A stretch of 64,000 nucleotides of DNA from CAZUGO01 sp964619935. Its GTDB lineage: Bacteria; Planctomycetota; Phycisphaerae; UBA1845; CAIVHJ01. The stretch covers positions 1 through 64,000 of the forward strand of contig CAZUGO010000046.1 of the NCBI GenBank assembly GCA_964619935.1. The letters are read 5' to 3'. A program made the translations under genes and the position numbers. The notes beneath the pieces are model-generated. The model ran no database searches. It worked only from the letters and a program-made list of their open reading frames with translations, and was not told the DNA's origin. This document shows, one piece after another, positions 53,340 to 62,795 of this stretch (positions are counted from its first letter, which is position 1; each line of letters begins with the position of its first letter).

Positions 53340-55715
53340 CTACTCCTTGAACTTGATGCTTTCCTGCCAGTCCAGAGTGGGGATCAGCCGGGCGATCACC
53401 CGTTGGGCGAGAATCAGGAAGCCGCTCGCAATCATAATCGCCAGCAGCACCGTCGCCCCATGAAACCGCAGCGGCATGCGATACAGTTCGGTGTCGTAGG
53501 CCGTGACCATGGCTGAGCACATGACGTAGCCCAACGGGATCGCCAGGACGCACGCCGTTCCATGAATGAACAGGTTCTGCCGCAAGAAAATCCCGGCCAC
53601 CGCTCCAGGAGCGTAACCCAGCACCCGCAGAAGGGCGATCTCGCGGCGGCGGTCGCCGATTTCCAGCAGCGAGGCATTCAAGGTGCTTCCCAGGGCGATG
53701 ACGCCTGAGAAGGCGATCATCATGCCGAGCGAGAACAGCAGCGTCTTGACGAAGGTATCCTCTATGTTGTGGATGATGTCGGCGCGCACGGCCAGGGCCT
53801 GGGCGTTGGGCAGCGTCTTCACGGCGGCGTACAGCTCCGGCAGTGACTGCGGATCGACCGCCAGTTGGAGGGTGTTGACCGCCTGGGCCTCGGCGACCAG
53901 CCCGCTGAGATAGTTCAGGTCGGCATAACAGTCCAGCCCCAGGTAGCTGTCCACCACTGCGGCCAGCCGGGCCACCCGGGGCTCGTGGCGGCCGCGCACC
54001 GGCGTCAGACGAACCTCGTCGCCGACGCCCAGGTCCAGCAATTCGGCCAGTTTGCGGGACATCACCAGTCCGTGCCGCGGGATCGCGACGGGTTGGCGGT
54101 CTGCCGACATCGGTGTGAGCAGGCGATGGCCAGGCGCCAGTCCCAGGATGCCCATCCGACGGGAGCGCCGCCCGTTGCTCAGGTTGCAGACCACGGCCAG
54201 GGCGGCTTCGGCGTGGTCCACGCCGGGCAGTGCCTGAGCCTCGAGCAGCGCGGCGGACGACTGCTCCTGGCGCATGCCGATATCGACATCACTGCGCAGG
54301 ACCGCGTCGAACTGGAAGTCCACCAGTTCCGCCATGGAGTCGTACATGCTGAGCGTCAACAGCAGGAGGCACACGGCCAGCGCCGACGAGATCACGCCGC
54401 TGAGGGTGCGGGTGCGGTTGCGGGCGACGGAGCGCAGGGCCATGTGGCTGCGGAAGCCCAACGACCGCCACAACCGCGGCCAGCGTTCCAGCCACACGGC
54501 ACCGCCGGATTGCGGTGGGCGGGGCCGCATGGCTTCCGCGGGAGACAGCCGCAGCACCACCCACACGCCGTTGACCGTGCCCAACAGGGCGAACGCCACG
54601 CTGATGAACAGCCCGATGGCCAGCAGATCGGGGTGGACCTCCACCAGAAACCGCGGGAACTGGTAAAACAGGCGATACATCCGGATCATGGTCCAGCAGA
54701 ACACCAGCCCGACCCCGATGCCGGCGATCCCGCCGAGCAGTCCGACCACCAGCCCGAAGCTCAAGAAGTGTTGCAGCACCTCCCGGTCGCGGTAGCCCAA
54801 GGCCTTTAGCGTGCCGATGACCGAGCGCTGCCGCTCGGCCAAGCGGTGCATCAGCAGGTTCAAGGCCAGCGCGGCGACACTCAGGAAGATGACCGGCATG
54901 ACCACGGCGGTCACCGACAGCCCGGCGATTTCGTCCGACAGAAAGCGGTTCGACGCTTGGCGGCTGCGGGGCGTGACCGCCAGCACGCCGTACGGTTCCA
55001 GCAACGCCGCGATCTGTTCCAGGGTCTGATCCGGCTGACGAGCCCCGGGCGACAGCAAACCCACCACCTGGTTGGCCGCCTGTTCGAAGTCGAGGATCTC
55101 GCGGGCGTAGCGCTCCTTGATGTACAGGATCCCGAAGTGCTCGGGGTCGGGCAGCAGATCGCCCTCACCACGGACCAGGTACACGTATTCGGGGCTGATG
55201 GCCGTCCCGGTGATGAAGAACGACACCCGCTTGCGATTCAGGATGAGTGGCAGGCGGTCGCCCGGGGACAGTCCGTGGGCCTGGGCGAAGGCCTCGCCCA
55301 GGATGAGTTCCTCGTCGCGATCCGGCGAGAAGCCGCTGCCTCGGACCAGGCAGACGCCGTTGATCGTGCCGGCGACGTCGTCCGCCGGCGCTGAAATCAG
55401 GCGGCCGGCAAGCGGACGATCCTTTCCTGGAAGGTCCAGGATGACCTCAAAGACCACCCGCGACTCCACGGCGGCGACATCGGGCATTGCGGCCACCCGC
55501 TCGAGGGCGGCCAGCGGGACCTTCTTGAGATCCACCCAGAAGTCGGCCAGACGATACTGCCGGTAGTACGCGGCTTGACTCGACTCCAGAATGCGCTGGG
55601 CCGAGCCAAATCCAACGAACGATCCAGCGCCTGCGGCGATAATGCTGACCACCGTCAGCAGCGTGCCGAGGCTGTGGCGAAGGTCGCGGGCCAGCTTGTG
55701 ATGCAACACCGCCAT
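53340..55715 (-). CDS. ABC transporter permease (FtsX/MacB-type, duplicated)
   Basis: A 791-residue integral membrane protein with two FtsX-type cores: an N-terminal helix (GTLLTVVSIIAAGAGSFVGF), a large extracytoplasmic domain, then three helices near VTAVVMPVIFLSVAALAL, and the same layout again ending VTAYDTELYRMPLRFHGATVLLAI. Such double permeases work with a LolD-like ATPase and an adaptor (DevBCA type). It starts 12 bp after the ATPase stop and ends 13 bp before the adaptor start. Confidence 0.85.
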   Translation of the reverse strand: MAVLHHKLARDLRHSLGTLLTVVSIIAAGAGSFVGFGSAQRILESSQAAYYRQYRLADFWVDLKKVPLAALERVAAMPDVAAVESRVVFEVILDLPGKDRPLAGRLISAPADDVAGTINGVCLVRGSGFSPDRDEELILGEAFAQAHGLSPGDRLPLILNRKRVSFFITGTAISPEYVYLVRGEGDLLPDPEHFGILYIKERYAREILDFEQAANQVVGLLSPGARQPDQTLEQIAALLEPYGVLAVTPRSRQASNRFLSDEIAGLSVTAVVMPVIFLSVAALALNLLMHRLAERQRSVIGTLKALGYRDREVLQHFLSFGLVVGLLGGIAGIGVGLVFCWTMIRMYRLFYQFPRFLVEVHPDLLAIGLFISVAFALLGTVNGVWVVLRLSPAEAMRPRPPQSGGAVWLERWPRLWRSLGFRSHMALRSVARNRTRTLSGVISSALAVCLLLLTLSMYDSMAELVDFQFDAVLRSDVDIGMRQEQSSAALLEAQALPGVDHAEAALAVVCNLSNGRRSRRMGILGLAPGHRLLTPMSADRQPVAIPRHGLVMSRKLAELLDLGVGDEVRLTPVRGRHEPRVARLAAVVDSYLGLDCYADLNYLSGLVAEAQAVNTLQLAVDPQSLPELYAAVKTLPNAQALAVRADIIHNIEDTFVKTLLFSLGMMIAFSGVIALGSTLNASLLEIGDRRREIALLRVLGYAPGAVAGIFLRQNLFIHGTACVLAIPLGYVMCSAMVTAYDTELYRMPLRFHGATVLLAIMIASGFLILAQRVIARLIPTLDWQESIKFKE

Positions 55716-55727
55716 GCCTGGGCTGCT

Positions 55728-56456
55728 CTACCACTCAATGACCCCGGCGTCGATCGGCCGCTCGATCTGCTGCGATTCGGTGATCCGCCCGCTGACCATC
55801 CGCACCCGCCGTCCGGCAATCTCGGCGATCGCCGGGTTGTGCGTGATCAAGACGATGGTCAGTTGCCGGGTGCGGTTGAGATGCTGCAGAATCGACAGTA
55901 CTTTGCGGGCCGTCGGAAGATCGAGCGCCCCCGTCGGCTCGTCGGCCAAGAGAACCCCTGGTTTCTTGGCGAGCGCCCGGGCGATGGCCACCCGCTGTTG
56001 CTCACCCCCGGAAAGCTGGGCCGGAAAGTGCTCGCTGCGCCGGCTGAGTTCGACGTGTTGCAGCGCGTCATCGGGGGACACCGGGTTGCCGACGAGTTCG
56101 GTGGCCACTTGGACGTTCTCGCGGGCCGTGAGCGTCGGAATCAGGTTGTAGAACTGGAAGATGAACCCGACGTCGTGACGACGATAGGCGGTCAGCTCCC
56201 GGTCGGACAGCCGGGACAATTCTCGATCCCGGTACCAGACCTCCCCGGCAGTGGGGCGGTCGATGCCGCCCATGAGGTTCAGCAGGGTGCTCTTGCCGGA
56301 GCCCGATGGACCCAGCACCACCACGAATTCTCCCCGGCGAATGATCAGGTCGACGTCGGCCAAGGCTGTGACGCGAACCTCGCCCATGTCGAAGATGCGG
56401 GTCACCCCGCGGAGCGTCAGGGCCGGAGTTGTGCTGTCGGGGGTCGCCGGGTCCAT
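55728..56456 (-). CDS. ABC transporter ATP-binding protein (LolD/MacB type)
   Basis: A 242-residue ATPase. Walker A GPSGSGKSTLLNLMGG, Q loop IFQFYNLIP, signature LSGGEQQRVAIARAL, Walker B VLLADEPTGALD and the H loop ITHNPAIAEI. First gene of the export unit. The ATG at 56456 is used because the core begins LRGVTRIFDMGEVRVTAL about 15 residues later; longer in-frame extensions have no family similarity. Confidence 0.92.
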   Translation of the reverse strand: MDPATPDSTTPALTLRGVTRIFDMGEVRVTALADVDLIIRRGEFVVVLGPSGSGKSTLLNLMGGIDRPTAGEVWYRDRELSRLSDRELTAYRRHDVGFIFQFYNLIPTLTARENVQVATELVGNPVSPDDALQHVELSRRSEHFPAQLSGGEQQRVAIARALAKKPGVLLADEPTGALDLPTARKVLSILQHLNRTRQLTIVLITHNPAIAEIAGRRVRMVSGRITESQQIERPIDAGVIEW

Positions 56457-56585
56457 GTACCCGCCATTGTCACACGCCGGCGGCGGCGCATCCAGGGCGC
56501 CACCCCACCGCTGGCAGAGCGGCGGCAGCCGCCCCGAGCCAAGAGAGCCAAGAAGGTGACGCTGGTGTTCCTGCCCGAAGATGAG

Positions 56586-56591
56586 TATACT
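56586..56591 (+). promoter_or_regulatory. -10 element of the fusA leader
   Basis: TATACT with no good -35. It predicts a transcript start near 56598, leaving a leader of about 310 bases before fusA that carries a 29-residue reading frame and a strong hairpin. Confidence 0.4.
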
Positions 56592-56700
56592 TTTGCGGAG
56601 GTCGTCGCGCGTCGGCCGTGTTCCGGCCGGTTGCACCAGACCCATTCTGCATTCAGGAAGGGAGGCCCTCCAGGATGCCTCAGAAAGGAATTGTCCGTTC

Positions 56701-56734
56701 CTGCTGACGTGCCTACCCCTGCACGCGTCAGCAG
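56701..56734 (+). promoter_or_regulatory. hairpin over the ribosome binding site of the leader ORF
   Basis: CTGCTGACG pairs with CGTCAGCAG, extended inward by GTGC/GCAC with one bulge. The right arm ends inside GCAGGGAG, the ribosome binding site of the 29-residue frame. A competing small hairpin AGGAA/TTCCT lies just upstream. This layout could switch leader translation, though a simple stable hairpin is equally possible. Confidence 0.45.
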
Positions 56735-56744
56735 GGAGCCGATC

Positions 56745-56834
56745 ATGACGCGTGCGGAGTTGGATCACACCGCGCCGCCCGGTCCGCAGGGGTCTGAAGT
56801 CGGAGCCACCGACACGCCGGACCGGCATACTTGA
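56745..56834 (+). CDS. 29-residue leader ORF upstream of fusA
   Basis: ATG at 56745, AGGGAG 6 bases upstream, TGA at 56832. The peptide is hydrophilic (MTRAELDHTAPPGPQ…). It ends 75 bp before fusA. It may be a translated leader or a chance frame; the good ribosome binding site is the only support. Confidence 0.35.
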   Translation: MTRAELDHTAPPGPQGSEVGATDTPDRHT

Positions 56835-56909
56835 CCAGAATACTTCACTTTCGGCGGAACGCGCCCAGCGCCGTTCTACCTGCAGCGTTTCCAGAAAACG
56901 CGGGACGGG

Positions 56910-58997
56910 ATGACATCCATGCGAGCGGATCTTTCGACATGGCGGAACATCGGGATCGCGGCACACATTGACGCCGGCAAGACCACCACCACCGAACGGG
57001 TGCTGTTTTACACCGGCAAGACCCACCGGATGGGCGACGTCGATGACGGCAATACGACCACTGACTTCGACGAGGAAGAGCAGCAGCGCGGCATCACCAT
57101 CTACAGCGCCGCGGTCAGTTGCCCCTGGAAGGACCACACCATCAACCTGATTGACACGCCCGGACACGTCGATTTCACCGCCGAGGTCGAGCGGTCGTTG
57201 CGGGTCCTCGACGGGGCGGTGGTGGTTTTCGATGCCAAGGAAGGGGTGGAGGCCCAGTCGGAGACCGTCTGGCGGCAGTGCAGCAAGTACAACGTCGCCC
57301 GGCTATGTTTCATCAACAAGATGGACAAGGTCGGCGCCGATTTCGAAATGTCCTTCGAATCGCTCCGCCGGCGGTTGAACGCCCACCCGGTGGCCATCCA
57401 GATTCCCATCGGCGCCGCTGACCATTTCGAGGGCCTGATCGACCTCCTGGGCATGAAGGCCTATTACTTTCAGAGTGACAAGCTGGGCGCCAAGGTCAGC
57501 GAGCAGAACATCCCCGACGCCATGTTGGCTGAAGCGGAGCGCTGGCGGGCCCGGATGCTCGAAGAAATCGTGGGCAGCAATGACCAGCTCACTGAGAAGT
57601 ACCTGTCCGACGAGCCCATTACGGTGGAGGAACTCAAGCTGGCCATGCGGGCCGCGACCATCGCCGGGCAGATGCACCCTACGTTGTGCGGGTCGGCGCT
57701 GCGCTTCATCGGCGTGCAGAAGATGCTCGATGCGGTGTGCGACTTCCTGCCCAGCCCGCTGGACATGCCCCCGGTGGTGGGCACTGCGCCTGACGATCCG
57801 GATCTCGAGGTCGTGCGGCATCCCGACGATGACGAACCGTTTTCCGGCCTGGTGTTCAAGATCATTGCCGAGCGCCCGGTGGACCTCTACTTCGTGCGGG
57901 TCTATTCCGGTGTGCTGCACTCCGGCACCCGGGTGTGGAATCCGACCACCCGCAGCAAGGAAAACATCAGCCGGCTGTACCGCGTGTTTGCCAAGCGCCG
58001 TGAGCAACTCGAATTTGCGTGCGCCGGCGACATTGTGGCCATTGCCGGACTCAAGGACTCACTCACCGGTCACACCTTGTGCGATCCGAAGCACCCGGTG
58101 GTGTATGCGGAGATCGGCTTCCCGGCGTGTGTGCTGAGCATGGCCATCGAGCCGCGCAATTCCAGCGATCGCGACCGCCTGAGCCTGGCCCTCTCCCAAT
58201 TGATGAAGCAGGATCCCACCTTCCTGGCCTCCACGGACCGCGAAACCGGGCAGTCTTTGATCAGCGGCATGGGCGAACTGCACCTTGAGGTTCTGGTCAA
58301 CAAGCTGCGCAAAGACCTCAGGGTGGATGTCAACGTCGGCGAACCGCGGGTGGCCTATCGCGAGACCATCACCCAGCCGGCGACCGCCGAAGTCACCTTC
58401 AAGAAGCAGACCGGTGGCCGCGGCCAGTATGCCAAGGTCAAGATCGAGCTGGCGCCCTACGAGCCGCCGCCCGGTGGCGAAGTCCTGCACTTCGAGAGCA
58501 AGATCTTCGGGGGGTCGGTTCCCAAGGAGTACATCCGGCCGGTGGAGAACGGCTTCCGGGAAGCGGCCCGCCACGGCGTGGTCGCCGGCAATCCGATGAC
58601 CCATATCAGTTGTGCGTTGATCGACGGCCAGCACCACGAGGTGGACAGTTCGGAGATCGCCTTCGAGACGGCGGCTCGGATGGCGTTCCAGGAGGCCGCC
58701 CGCAAGGCCAAACCGGTGCTCATGGAGCCGGTGATGAAACTCGAGGTCACCACGCCTGAGGAATTCTTCGGGGTCATCAGCGGCGACCTGAACAGCCGCC
58801 GGGCGTTGATCACCGGATCCGATGTCCGTGGGGCATATCGAGTTCTAGATGTCCAGGTCCCCTTGGCGAGCATGTTCGGCTATGCCACCCAACTGCGCAG
58901 TTTGTCCCAGGGGCGGGCCAGTTGGACCATGGAGCCGAGCCACTACGCAGCTGTTCCCACCCATGTGGCCGAGAAGGTGCTCGCGGCCATGGCCTGA
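56910..58997 (+). CDS. fusA: elongation factor G
   Basis: A 695-residue translational GTPase. G1 AHIDAGKTTTTERVLFYTG, the switch and G3 LIDTPGHVDFTAEVERSL, G4 INKMDKVGA, then domains II to V with the conserved GMGELHLEVL and RGQYAKVKIEL segments. It moves tRNA and mRNA during translocation. It is separated from rpsL-rpsG here and is followed, after its own promoter region, by the S10 operon. ATG 56910 is used; 56919 is possible. Confidence 0.96.
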   Translation: MTSMRADLSTWRNIGIAAHIDAGKTTTTERVLFYTGKTHRMGDVDDGNTTTDFDEEEQQRGITIYSAAVSCPWKDHTINLIDTPGHVDFTAEVERSLRVLDGAVVVFDAKEGVEAQSETVWRQCSKYNVARLCFINKMDKVGADFEMSFESLRRRLNAHPVAIQIPIGAADHFEGLIDLLGMKAYYFQSDKLGAKVSEQNIPDAMLAEAERWRARMLEEIVGSNDQLTEKYLSDEPITVEELKLAMRAATIAGQMHPTLCGSALRFIGVQKMLDAVCDFLPSPLDMPPVVGTAPDDPDLEVVRHPDDDEPFSGLVFKIIAERPVDLYFVRVYSGVLHSGTRVWNPTTRSKENISRLYRVFAKRREQLEFACAGDIVAIAGLKDSLTGHTLCDPKHPVVYAEIGFPACVLSMAIEPRNSSDRDRLSLALSQLMKQDPTFLASTDRETGQSLISGMGELHLEVLVNKLRKDLRVDVNVGEPRVAYRETITQPATAEVTFKKQTGGRGQYAKVKIELAPYEPPPGGEVLHFESKIFGGSVPKEYIRPVENGFREAARHGVVAGNPMTHISCALIDGQHHEVDSSEIAFETAARMAFQEAARKAKPVLMEPVMKLEVTTPEEFFGVISGDLNSRRALITGSDVRGAYRVLDVQVPLASMFGYATQLRSLSQGRASWTMEPSHYAAVPTHVAEKVLAAMA

Positions 58998-59037
58998 CCG
59001 AAGGTGCATATTTCTGTGGAATCGCACCCGGGTGCTA

Positions 59038-59065
59038 TTGACAGGTTGTGATCGTAAGCTATGCT
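59038..59065 (+). promoter_or_regulatory. S10 operon promoter
   Basis: A perfect TTGACA, 16-bp spacer, TATGCT, 72 bp before rpsJ. Expected to drive the whole ribosomal protein cluster to the right. Confidence 0.7.
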
Positions 59066-59137
59066 AAACTTTCTTTTTACACTCCGGAAAGAGTGGCTCG
59101 AACCGCTCCCCGGCAGCGTGAGTGCAAAGGGCTTCAG

Positions 59138-59446
59138 ATGAGCGGCGAAGTCATTAGAATACGTATGGAAGCATACGATCATCGTTCGCTCGATTCGTCG
59201 GCTAAGGATATCGTGGACAACGCCAAGAGAACCAGTGCCAAGGTCCACGGTCCAATCCCATTGCCGACCCGCATCGAGCGCTACACCGTGCTTCGCGGTC
59301 CGCACATCGACAAGAAGTCCCGTGAGCAGTTTGAGATGCGGACCCACAAGCGGATCATCGAGATCCGCGAGCCCACGGCCAGGACCATCGAGGCCTTGAA
59401 TCGCCTGGTGGTTCCGGCGGGCGTGTTTGTGAAGATCAAGACATAA
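59138..59446 (+). CDS. rpsJ: 30S ribosomal protein S10
   Basis: A 102-residue protein of the family's usual length. VIRIRMEAYDHRSLDSSAKD and HIDKKSREQFEMRTHKR are typical, and S10 also joins NusB in antitermination. The ATG at 59138 is preceded by AAAGGG. First gene of the S10 operon; a 156-bp gap follows before rplC. Confidence 0.97.
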   Translation: MSGEVIRIRMEAYDHRSLDSSAKDIVDNAKRTSAKVHGPIPLPTRIERYTVLRGPHIDKKSREQFEMRTHKRIIEIREPTARTIEALNRLVVPAGVFVKIKT

Positions 59447-59602
59447 AGCTCTGATGCATTTGGCGAGTCGCGGCGGCAATCGTCGTGGCGGTAGCGAATC
59501 TTCTAGCTCTCACGAACAGCATTAACCAGAACAAGGCACATGAGCCTGATCGTGTGCGGACGCAATTGCGGCTGTCCCGGTGACAGAGAAGGCGTTATTG
59601 CG

Positions 59603-60253
59603 ATGATACCAGCGTTGCTTGGAAAGAAAATAGGCATGACCCAGGTGTTCAACGCCGACGGCATGGCGGTTCCGGTGACCGTGGTCCAAGCCGGTCCCTG
59701 TACGGTGACCCAGGTGCGGACCCGCCCGGTGGACGGGTACGACGCCGTGCAGTTGGGCTACGGTGATCGCAAGCCGCATCGCTCCACCAAGCCAGCCATC
59801 GGTCACGCCCTGAAAGCCGGCACCACCCCGAAAGGGATCATTCGCGAGGTTCGTCTGTCAGGACCGTCCGAACGGGCGGCGGGGGACGTGGTCACCGTTA
59901 CCGTCTTCAGCGAGCAGGCGGTGCAGTACGTCGATGTCGTTGCCACCACCAAGGGCCGCGGCTTTTCGGGTGCGATGCGTCGCCACGGATTTGGCGGTCT
60001 GCCGGCATCGCATGGCACCGAGCGCAAGCATCGCAGCCCCGGCAGCATCGGCGGTCACGGCAGCGATCGCGGCCACGGTGGCAATCTGAAGAAGGGCAAG
60101 CGGATGGCTGGTCAGTACGGCAATGTCCGGGTGACGGTCAAGAACCAGAAACTGTTCGGGATCGACGAGACCCACAACCTGCTGCTGATCGAAGGCGGGA
60201 TTCCAGGGCCCAACGGCGGCTACGTGCTGGTCCGCAAGGCCCGAACCAAGTAA
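59603..60253 (+). CDS. rplC: 50S ribosomal protein L3
   Basis: A 216-residue protein starting MIPALLGKKIGMTQVF with the conserved KGRGFSGAMRRHGFGGLPASHG loop that reaches toward the peptidyl transferase centre. GAAGG lies about 10 bases before the ATG. The loop carries the residue (Gln in Enterobacteria) methylated by PrmB, here replaced in GSIGGHG-type context. Confidence 0.96.
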   Translation: MIPALLGKKIGMTQVFNADGMAVPVTVVQAGPCTVTQVRTRPVDGYDAVQLGYGDRKPHRSTKPAIGHALKAGTTPKGIIREVRLSGPSERAAGDVVTVTVFSEQAVQYVDVVATTKGRGFSGAMRRHGFGGLPASHGTERKHRSPGSIGGHGSDRGHGGNLKKGKRMAGQYGNVRVTVKNQKLFGIDETHNLLLIEGGIPGPNGGYVLVRKARTK

Positions 60254-60269
60254 GCAAACGAGTGCTGTC

Positions 60270-60908
60270 ATGCTAGATGTGCCGGTATATTCGAACGAGG
60301 GCCTGCAGGTTGGAAAGGTCGCGGTGGACGAAGCCCATCTGGGCGGCCGGGTGCGGCCCGTCCTGCTCAAGCAGGTCATCGTCATGTACCAGGCCAACAA
60401 GCGGCAAGGCAGCTCAGGAACCAAGTCACGGGGCATGGTCCGCGGATCAACCCGCAAGCTTTACCGCCAGAAGGGCACCGGCAACGCCCGGGTGGGATCG
60501 GCCCGCACGCCCCAACGCCGGGGTGGCGGTAGGGCCTTCCCCAAGTGCCAGCGCGATTATCGCAAGCGGATGCCCAAGCGCATGCGGCGCCTGGCTTGCC
60601 GCAATGCCGTGCTGGCCAAGCTGCTGTCCGACGATGTGGTGATTCTGGACAGCCTGTCCATGGATCAGCCGCGCACCGGGCAGCTGCAGTCCGTGCTGCG
60701 GGCGGTGGGTGTCGATCGCAGTTGCGTGTTGGCGCTGTCCGAGATCGATCCGATCATCCTGAAGTCCGGGCGGAACCTGCCGCGGACCGACGTCACCGTG
60801 GTGTCGGATCTCAACGCCTACGGGGTGTTGCGGCGCAAGAAGCTGGTGTTTACCAAGGCGGCCTTCGAGGTCCTGTCGGCCAAGGCGGCCCGCGAGTACA
60901 GCGAGTAG
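60270..60908 (+). CDS. rplD: 50S ribosomal protein L4
   Basis: A 212-residue protein with the extended loop RKLYRQKGTGNARVGSARTPQRRGGG that lines the exit tunnel. It begins 16 bp after rplC. In Proteobacteria L4 also represses the S10 operon; not known here. Confidence 0.96.
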   Translation: MLDVPVYSNEGLQVGKVAVDEAHLGGRVRPVLLKQVIVMYQANKRQGSSGTKSRGMVRGSTRKLYRQKGTGNARVGSARTPQRRGGGRAFPKCQRDYRKRMPKRMRRLACRNAVLAKLLSDDVVILDSLSMDQPRTGQLQSVLRAVGVDRSCVLALSEIDPIILKSGRNLPRTDVTVVSDLNAYGVLRRKKLVFTKAAFEVLSAKAAREYSE

Positions 60909-60912
60909 GACC

Positions 60913-61224
60913 ATGGACATCTACCACGTCATCAAGCGCCCCCTGGTCACCGAGAAGGGTACGCACCAGAGCACCCAGGCGTTTGAGGAGACCGACTGGA
61001 AGGTGGCCCGCGGCGGGTCGTACGCCTTCGAAGTGCACCCCCGGGCGTCCAAGGTTCAGGTTCGGCAGGCCATCGAGCGCATCTACAACGTGCGGGTGCT
61101 GCAGGTCCGAACCGCCAACCGCAGCGGTAAGCGCCGGCGTTATCGATACAGCTACGGAACCACCTCGTCGTGGAAGAAGGCGGTGGTGGTGTTGCAACCG
61201 GGGTATCACATTGACCTCTTCTAG
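60913..61224 (+). CDS. rplW: 50S ribosomal protein L23
   Basis: A 103-residue protein beginning DIYHVIKRPLVTEKGT; lines the exit of the tunnel and is the docking site of SRP and trigger factor. 4 bp after rplD. Confidence 0.95.
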   Translation: MDIYHVIKRPLVTEKGTHQSTQAFEETDWKVARGGSYAFEVHPRASKVQVRQAIERIYNVRVLQVRTANRSGKRRRYRYSYGTTSSWKKAVVVLQPGYHIDLF

Positions 61225-61242
61225 TGAGCGGGCGGCAGTGCT

Positions 61243-62109
61243 ATGGCAGTAACCTCATACAGACCGACGTCGCCGGGCCGCCGTGCAGGCCAGGTCAACG
61301 ACTTCTCGGAACTGACCGACAAGAAGCGCCGGCCGCTCAAGGCCCTGCTGGAGCCGCTCAAGAAGAACGGCGGGCGCAATCACAGCGGCAAGATCACCGT
61401 CCGTCACCGGGGCGGCGGTCACAAGCGGATGTACCGGCGGATCGATTTCAAACGGTTGAAGGAGGGCATGGACGCCCAGGTGCAGGCCATCGAGTACGAT
61501 CCGAACCGCAGTTGCCACATTGCCCTGATTCGTTACGCGGATGGCGAACAACAATATATTCTGGCCGCCGCCGGGCTGAGCGCGGGCGACACGGTGCGGA
61601 ACGGCAGAGACGCCGAGCCGGTTCCCGGAAACGCCATGGCGCTGCGGCACATGCCCATCGGTATGGACGTGCACAACGTCGAGCTGAACCCCGGTCAGGG
61701 CGGCAAACTGGTCCGCAGCGCCGGGACGTCCGCCCGCTTTTTGGCCCGCGAGGGTGATTGGGCCACGTTGGTCATGCCGTCGGGCGAGATGCGGCAGGTT
61801 CGGTGCGATTGCCGGGCGACCATCGGGCGGGTCGGCAATGCCGAGCACCAGAACATCAGCCTGGGAAAAGCCGGGCGTAAACGTCATATGGGACGCCGCC
61901 CCCACGTGCGCGGCGTGGCTATGAACCCGGTGGCCCACCCTCTGGGCGGCGGCGAGGGACGCAGCGGCGGCGGTCGCCATCCCTGCAGCCCGACCGGAAA
62001 GCTGGCCAAGGGCGGGCGTACCCGCAACCGACGCAAGATTTCGAACAAGCGGATTCTCCGGCGCAGGAAGAGCAGGCGTTACGGCCAGCTGACCCTGCCC
62101 AAGAAGTAG
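61243..62109 (+). CDS. rplB: 50S ribosomal protein L2
   Basis: A 288-residue protein with GRNHSGKITVRHRGGGHKR and the peptidyl-transferase-near GVAMNPVAHPLGGGEGRSGGGRHP (conserved His). 18 bp after rplW. Confidence 0.97.
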   Translation: MAVTSYRPTSPGRRAGQVNDFSELTDKKRRPLKALLEPLKKNGGRNHSGKITVRHRGGGHKRMYRRIDFKRLKEGMDAQVQAIEYDPNRSCHIALIRYADGEQQYILAAAGLSAGDTVRNGRDAEPVPGNAMALRHMPIGMDVHNVELNPGQGGKLVRSAGTSARFLAREGDWATLVMPSGEMRQVRCDCRATIGRVGNAEHQNISLGKAGRKRHMGRRPHVRGVAMNPVAHPLGGGEGRSGGGRHPCSPTGKLAKGGRTRNRRKISNKRILRRRKSRRYGQLTLPKK

Positions 62110-62123
62110 ACTGAGGCAGCGCT

Positions 62124-62393
62124 ATGGGGCGATCGCAGAAAAAAGGTCCGCACGTGGACGAGAAGCTGTTCCGCAAGGTTCTGGTGGCCAAGGAGCGGGG
62201 CAATCAGATGCCCATTCGCACCTGGTTTCGGCGCTGCACCATTGTGCCGGAATTCGTGGGCCACACCTTTGAGGTGCACAACGGCAAGGCCTTTCAGAAG
62301 GTGTTCGTGACCGAGGAGATGGTCGGGCACAAGCTGGGTGAGTTCAGCCCCACGCGGATATTCAAGGGACATGCGGGACGGGGCAAGCGATAA
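62124..62393 (+). CDS. rpsS: 30S ribosomal protein S19
   Basis: An 89-residue protein starting MGRSQKKGPHVDEKL, with HNGKAFQKVFVTEEMVGHKLGEF. Family length. Confidence 0.97.
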   Translation: MGRSQKKGPHVDEKLFRKVLVAKERGNQMPIRTWFRRCTIVPEFVGHTFEVHNGKAFQKVFVTEEMVGHKLGEFSPTRIFKGHAGRGKR

Positions 62394-62423
62394 CCACGGC
62401 CACACGGCGCAGGACGACGAGGC

Positions 62424-62774
62424 ATGGCGGATACCTTGAGCACACGACAATGGCGGGCCCTGTACCGATTTGCCCGGCTCTCGCCGCGCAAGGCGCGGCT
62501 GGTCATCGACATGATTCGCGGGCGGCGGTGCAGCGAGGCCCTGGATATTCTGCGGCTCAGTCCCACGCGTCCGGCGCACGAAATCGCCAAGACCCTGCGC
62601 TCGGCGATGGCCAACGCGGACGAAATGGAGGCCGACATGGGCCGGCTGTTCGTCAAGGAGGCCCGCGTGGACATGGGACCGACCTTTATCCGCTGGCGGC
62701 CGAAAGATCGCGGGCGGGCCCATCCCATTCTGAAGAAGACCAGTCACCTGCGGATCGTGGTGGCAGAACAGTAA
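62424..62774 (+). CDS. rplV: 50S ribosomal protein L22
   Basis: A 116-residue protein (RFARLSPRKARLVIDMIRG, then the tunnel loop ending KDRGRAHPILKKTSHLRIVV). Confidence 0.96.
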   Translation: MADTLSTRQWRALYRFARLSPRKARLVIDMIRGRRCSEALDILRLSPTRPAHEIAKTLRSAMANADEMEADMGRLFVKEARVDMGPTFIRWRPKDRGRAHPILKKTSHLRIVVAEQ

Positions 62775-62795
62775 GCCAGGCGGGAGTGTGAACAC

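Noticed and set aside
55575..56834. Long plus-strand frame opposite the ABC ATPase
   Set aside because: Shadow of the minus-strand gene; only its last 29 codons have a ribosome binding site.
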